Source: Streptomyces sp. Q6
GTDB lineage: Bacteria; Actinomycetota; Actinomycetes; Streptomycetales; Streptomycetaceae
Assembly: GCF_036967205.1 (NCBI RefSeq)
Contig: NZ_CP146022.1
Location: forward strand, 5,022,001-5,086,000
Length of the DNA: 64,000 nucleotides
Reading direction: 5' to 3'
Shown here: in pieces, positions 61,234 to 64,000 of the stretch
How the letters are laid out: every line of letters starts with the position of its first letter
Numbering within the stretch: the stretch's first letter is position 1
Position numbers and translations under genes: made by a program
The notes under the pieces: generated by a model
What the model was told of the DNA's origin: nothing
What the model saw: the letters and a program-made list of their open reading frames with translations, nothing else
Database searches by the model: none

Positions 61234-62598
61234 GTGGCTGCTGATCTGTCGACGATCGTCAAGGCGTACGACGTGCGCGGGGTGGTCCCGGACCAGTGGG
61301 ACGAGGAGCTCGCCGCGCTGTTCGGCGCCGCGTTCGTCCGCGTGACCGGCGCCGACGCGATCGTCGTCGGGCACGACATGCGCCCCTCCTCGCCCGGACT
61401 CACCGGCGCCTTCGCCCGCGGGGCCGCCGCCCTCGGCGCGGACGTCACGGAGATCGGCCTGTGCTCCACCGACCAGCTGTACTACGCGTCGGGCGCGCTC
61501 GACCTGCCCGGCGCCATGTTCACGGCCTCGCACAACCCCGCGCGGTACAACGGCATCAAGATGTGCCGGGCCGGCGCCGCCCCGGTCGGCCAGGACACTG
61601 GCCTCGCCGAGATCCGCCGCCTGGCCGAGGAGTGGAGCGAGTCGGGCGCCCCGGAGCCCGCCGCGACCCCGGGCACGATCAGCCGGCGCGACACGCTGGA
61701 GGACTACGCGGCGTATCTGCGCGGCCTGGTCGACCTGACCTCGATCCGGCCCCTGAAGGTCGTCGTCGACGCGGGCAACGGCATGGGCGGGCACACCGTC
61801 CCCACCGTCTTCGCCGGGCTGCCGCTCGACCTCGTACCCATGTACTTCGAGCTGGACGGCACGTTCCCGAACCACGAGGCGAACCCGCTGGACCCGGCCA
61901 ACCTGGTGGACCTCCAGGCCCGCGTCCGCGCCGAGGGCGCCGACCTCGGCCTCGCCTTCGACGGCGACGCGGACCGCTGCTTCGTCATCGACGAGAACGG
62001 CGACCCGGTCTCCCCGTCCGCCGTCACCGCCCTCGTCGCCTCCCGCGAACTCGCGAAGAACGGCGGCAAGGGCACGATCATCCACAACCTGATCACCTCC
62101 TGGTCGGTCCCCGAGGTCGTGAAGGAGAACGGCGGCACGCCCGTGCGCACGCGCGTGGGCCACTCCTTCATCAAGCAGGAGATGGCCACCACCGGCGCGA
62201 TCTTCGGCGGCGAGCACTCCGCGCACTACTACTTCAAGGACTTCTGGAACGCGGACACGGGCATGCTCGCCGCGCTGCACGTCCTCGCCGCCCTGGGAGG
62301 CCAGGACGGACCGCTCTCCGCCCTCGTCTCCTCGTACGACCGCTACACGGGCTCCGGCGAGATCAACTCCACGGTCGCCGACCAGACCGACCGCCTCACC
62401 GCGATCAAGGCCGCGTACGGCACCCGCGACGGCATCACCCTGGACGAGCTCGACGGCCTGACGGTCACCGCGGCCGACTGGTGGTTCAACGTCCGCCCGT
62501 CGAACACGGAGCCGCTGCTGCGTCTGAACGCCGAGGCGCGAGACGCGGCGACCATGCAGAAGACGCGGGACGAGGTCCTCGCGATCATCAGAGCCTGA
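61234..62598 (+). CDS. manB: Phosphomannomutase / phosphoglucomutase
   Basis: 454 residues from the GTG at 61234; GTGs at 61195 and 61204 are alternatives, and GGAGG is about 13 bases upstream. The alpha-D-phosphohexomutase motifs are complete: phospho-Ser loop FTASHNPARYNGIK, metal-binding LAFDGDADRC, sugar-binding GGEHSAHYYF and phosphate-binding RPSNTEPLLRL. It converts mannose-6-P to mannose-1-P for ManC (46557-47639). The symbol is supported by the neighbouring SIS-domain gene and remembered synteny with SCO3028. Confidence 0.93.
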   Translation: MAADLSTIVKAYDVRGVVPDQWDEELAALFGAAFVRVTGADAIVVGHDMRPSSPGLTGAFARGAAALGADVTEIGLCSTDQLYYASGALDLPGAMFTASHNPARYNGIKMCRAGAAPVGQDTGLAEIRRLAEEWSESGAPEPAATPGTISRRDTLEDYAAYLRGLVDLTSIRPLKVVVDAGNGMGGHTVPTVFAGLPLDLVPMYFELDGTFPNHEANPLDPANLVDLQARVRAEGADLGLAFDGDADRCFVIDENGDPVSPSAVTALVASRELAKNGGKGTIIHNLITSWSVPEVVKENGGTPVRTRVGHSFIKQEMATTGAIFGGEHSAHYYFKDFWNADTGMLAALHVLAALGGQDGPLSALVSSYDRYTGSGEINSTVADQTDRLTAIKAAYGTRDGITLDELDGLTVTAADWWFNVRPSNTEPLLRLNAEARDAATMQKTRDEVLAIIRA

Positions 62599-62696
62599 CG
62601 CCCGTGCCGCCCGCCGCCTCCAGGGCCCCGTACGGCCCCCCGGCGGTAGGCTGACCAGGTCACCCCCAGACACCCACAGCCCCGAAGGGAACCCCC

Positions 62697-62867
62697 ATGC
62701 CGCTCGAAGCCGGCCTCCTGGAGATCCTCGCCTGCCCGGCCTGCCACGCCCCCCTCAAGGAGGCCGACGCCGAGCTGATCTGCACCGGCAAGGACTGCGG
62801 CCTGGCCTATCCGGTCCGCGACGGCATCCCCGTCCTCCTCGTCGACGAGGCCCGCCGCCCCGCGTAA
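62697..62867 (+). CDS. Trm112-family small zinc protein
   Basis: 56 residues. It has four Cys in two CxxC-like pairs (C13-P-A-C16; C29-T-G-K-D-C34), then [15 protein letters not shown], the standard Trm112/YcaR signature. Such proteins are small zinc-binding folds, in eukaryotes partners of methyltransferases; the bacterial role is unclear. CGAAGGGA precedes the ATG and TAGGCT (62647-62652) is a possible -10. It sits between manB and the SIS-domain gene, a conserved actinobacterial arrangement. Confidence 0.88.
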   Translation: MPLEAGLLEILACPACHAPLKEADAELICTGKDCGLAYPVRDGIPVLLVDEARRPA

Positions 62868-62900
62868 CCGCCGCTCCCCGCAAGCAGGAGGCCGTACGCC

Positions 62901-64000
62901 ATGTTCGACGAATCGCTCCTGGACGACCCGGAGGCGCTGACCAGAGCCGACCGTCGGGGCCTGCTGCGCGGGGCCGCCGAAGCGGGCGCCCGCGTCCGCA
63001 CGGCCGCCCGGCACGCGGCGGAGGCCGGCATCGCCGAGCTGAAGCCCGACGGCCGCCCGCGCGCCGTCATGATCGCGGGCCCCGGCATGGCGGCCGTCGG
63101 CGTCGCCGACTTCATCGACCGCCTCGCCGGGGCGTCCTGCCCGGTCGTCCGGCTGCGCCCCACCGGTGTCGCCCCCGCGTCCGGCGCCCTGCGCTGGGAC
63201 CTGCCCGGCTGGGCGGGCCCGGTCGACCTGCTCCTGATCGCCACCCCCGACGGCTCCGAGCCGAGCCTCTCGCTCCTGGTCGAGCAGGCCTACCGGCGCA
63301 GCGTCACGGTCGTCGCCGTGTGCCCGACCGGCGCCCCGCTGACCGAGTCCGTCGCCGGCGCCCACGGCCTCCTCGTCCCGATGGCGACGGCCCCGTACGA
63401 GCAGGACGAACCCGACGCGGCCTCGGCGCCCGGCGCCCTGTGGGCCCTGCTGACCCCGCTGCTCGCGCTCCTCGACCGCACCGGACTGCTGTCCGCGCCG
63501 CCGGAGATCCTGGAGAAGGTCGCCGACCGCCTCGACCGCACCGCCGAGCGCTGCGGCCCCGCCATCGCCACGTACAGCAACCCGGCGAAGACGCTCGCCT
63601 CCGAGCTCGCCGAGGCGCTCCCGCTGATCTGGACCGAGGGCGCGGCCGCGGGCCCCGCGGGCCGCCGGTTCGCCGACGCCATCGCCGAGCTGGCCGGCCG
63701 CCCCGCGCTCGCCGCCGACCTGCCCGAGGCGATGCCCGCCCACGGCGCGCTCCTCGTCGGCGACCTCGCCGCGGGCGCCGACCTCGACAGCTTCTTCCGC
63801 GACCGCGTCGAAGAGGTCCAGGCGCTGCGCGCCCGCGTCGTCCTGCTCCGCGACCGGCCGACCGGCGGTCTCTCCGCCGCCCCCGCCGCCCGCGAGCTCG
63901 CCCTTTCGCACGACACCGCGATCAGCGAGCTGGAGCCGGAGGAGGGCAGCGACCTGGAGACCCTCGCGGAGCTGATCGCCGTCACGGATTTCGCCGCCGT
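62901..64000 (+). CDS. SIS-domain sugar isomerase (bifunctional phosphoglucose/phosphomannose isomerase-like), 3'-truncated by window edge
   Basis: At least 366 residues with no stop before the window ends. Start ATG at 62901 with GGAGG nine bases upstream. N-terminal MFDESLLDDPEALTRAD is typical of the actinobacterial family. Two SIS-like halves are visible (AVMIAGPGMAAVG near residue 52; TYSNPAKTLASELAEALPL near 225). Members interconvert glucose-6-P, fructose-6-P and mannose-6-P, so the gene fits upstream of manB in GDP-mannose supply. The first SIS Gly/Ser loop is GPGMAAV rather than the usual GxGxSG, so activity needs testing. Confidence 0.85.
   Translation, partial: MFDESLLDDPEALTRADRRGLLRGAAEAGARVRTAARHAAEAGIAELKPDGRPRAVMIAGPGMAAVGVADFIDRLAGASCPVVRLRPTGVAPASGALRWDLPGWAGPVDLLLIATPDGSEPSLSLLVEQAYRRSVTVVAVCPTGAPLTESVAGAHGLLVPMATAPYEQDEPDAASAPGALWALLTPLLALLDRTGLLSAPPEILEKVADRLDRTAERCGPAIATYSNPAKTLASELAEALPLIWTEGAAAGPAGRRFADAIAELAGRPALAADLPEAMPAHGALLVGDLAAGADLDSFFRDRVEEVQALRARVVLLRDRPTGGLSAAPAARELALSHDTAISELEPEEGSDLETLAELIAVTDFAA

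Overview
The window is high-GC actinobacterial chromosome (roughly 70% G+C by eye, GTG starts common, strong codon-position-3 GC bias) and is almost certainly Streptomyces. The key evidence is a near-canonical WhiB (52408-52671), F420 biosynthesis genes, a SigB/SigF-type sigma factor with partner-switching genes, a histidine-utilisation cluster, and a gene order (hutU...sigma factor...purK-purE-dipeptidase...LCP genes...manC...fbiA/fbiB...whiB...manB) that matches, from memory, the SCO3073 to SCO3026 region of S. coelicolor. No rRNA, tRNA, CRISPR array, IS element or prophage was seen; this looks like core chromosome.

Layout. 1-4266: end of an NCS1 permease, a small membrane protein, a divergent SDR / XRE-regulator pair and another membrane protein. 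4280-6463 (minus): a four-gene operon of three Roadblock/LC7 proteins plus a PATAN/DUF4388-like protein. 6823-12420: hut cluster (hutU, an M20 amidohydrolase, hutF, hutI) behind a clear promoter/operator, followed by a SUKH-like protein and a Nudix hydrolase. 13534-15780: sigma factor (minus) divergent from an anti-anti-sigma factor and an ATPase anti-sigma factor. 15970-20219: four secreted or membrane proteins that look like a surface complex (two sorted proteins with a shared domain, a DUF916-like protein, a neocarzinostatin-like protein). 20442-24997: POT peptide transporter with a structured leader, a two-component system and a GtrA protein. 25175-29324: purK-purE-dipeptidase and a degenerate dipeptidase paralogue. 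29347-34325: UDP-sugar dehydrogenase, acyl-CoA dehydrogenase, HAD phosphatase, methyltransferase and a frameshifted SDR.

34340-43962 holds five LytR-CpsA-Psr (LCP) genes interleaved with a thioesterase and a family-2 glycosyltransferase. Next come an AMP-ligase-like protein, a PGRP-type amidase, manC, a DNA glycosylase, fbiB/fbiA (coenzyme F420) and a cysteine dioxygenase preceded by a poly-cysteine leader ORF. Then whiB, a 1,229-residue membrane glycosyltransferase (frameshifted here), a DUF5719 secreted protein, a zincin-like protein, a DUF3499 protein, an L-lactate permease, manB, a Trm112-like zinc protein and the start of a SIS-domain isomerase. The right half is therefore dominated by cell-envelope and GDP-mannose functions around a developmental regulator.

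Three genes (16776-17686, 33568-34325, 52967-56655) are each split by what looks like one missing base; each becomes an intact family member when one base is restored. Assembly error is a serious possibility. The most interesting signals are the poly-Cys leaderless ORF before the cysteine dioxygenase, the surface-protein cluster, the catalytically dead dipeptidase paralogue, the hairpin-containing leader of the POT gene, and several phased or tandem repeats (17 bp x4, 12 bp x10, 11 bp x3) in non-coding DNA.
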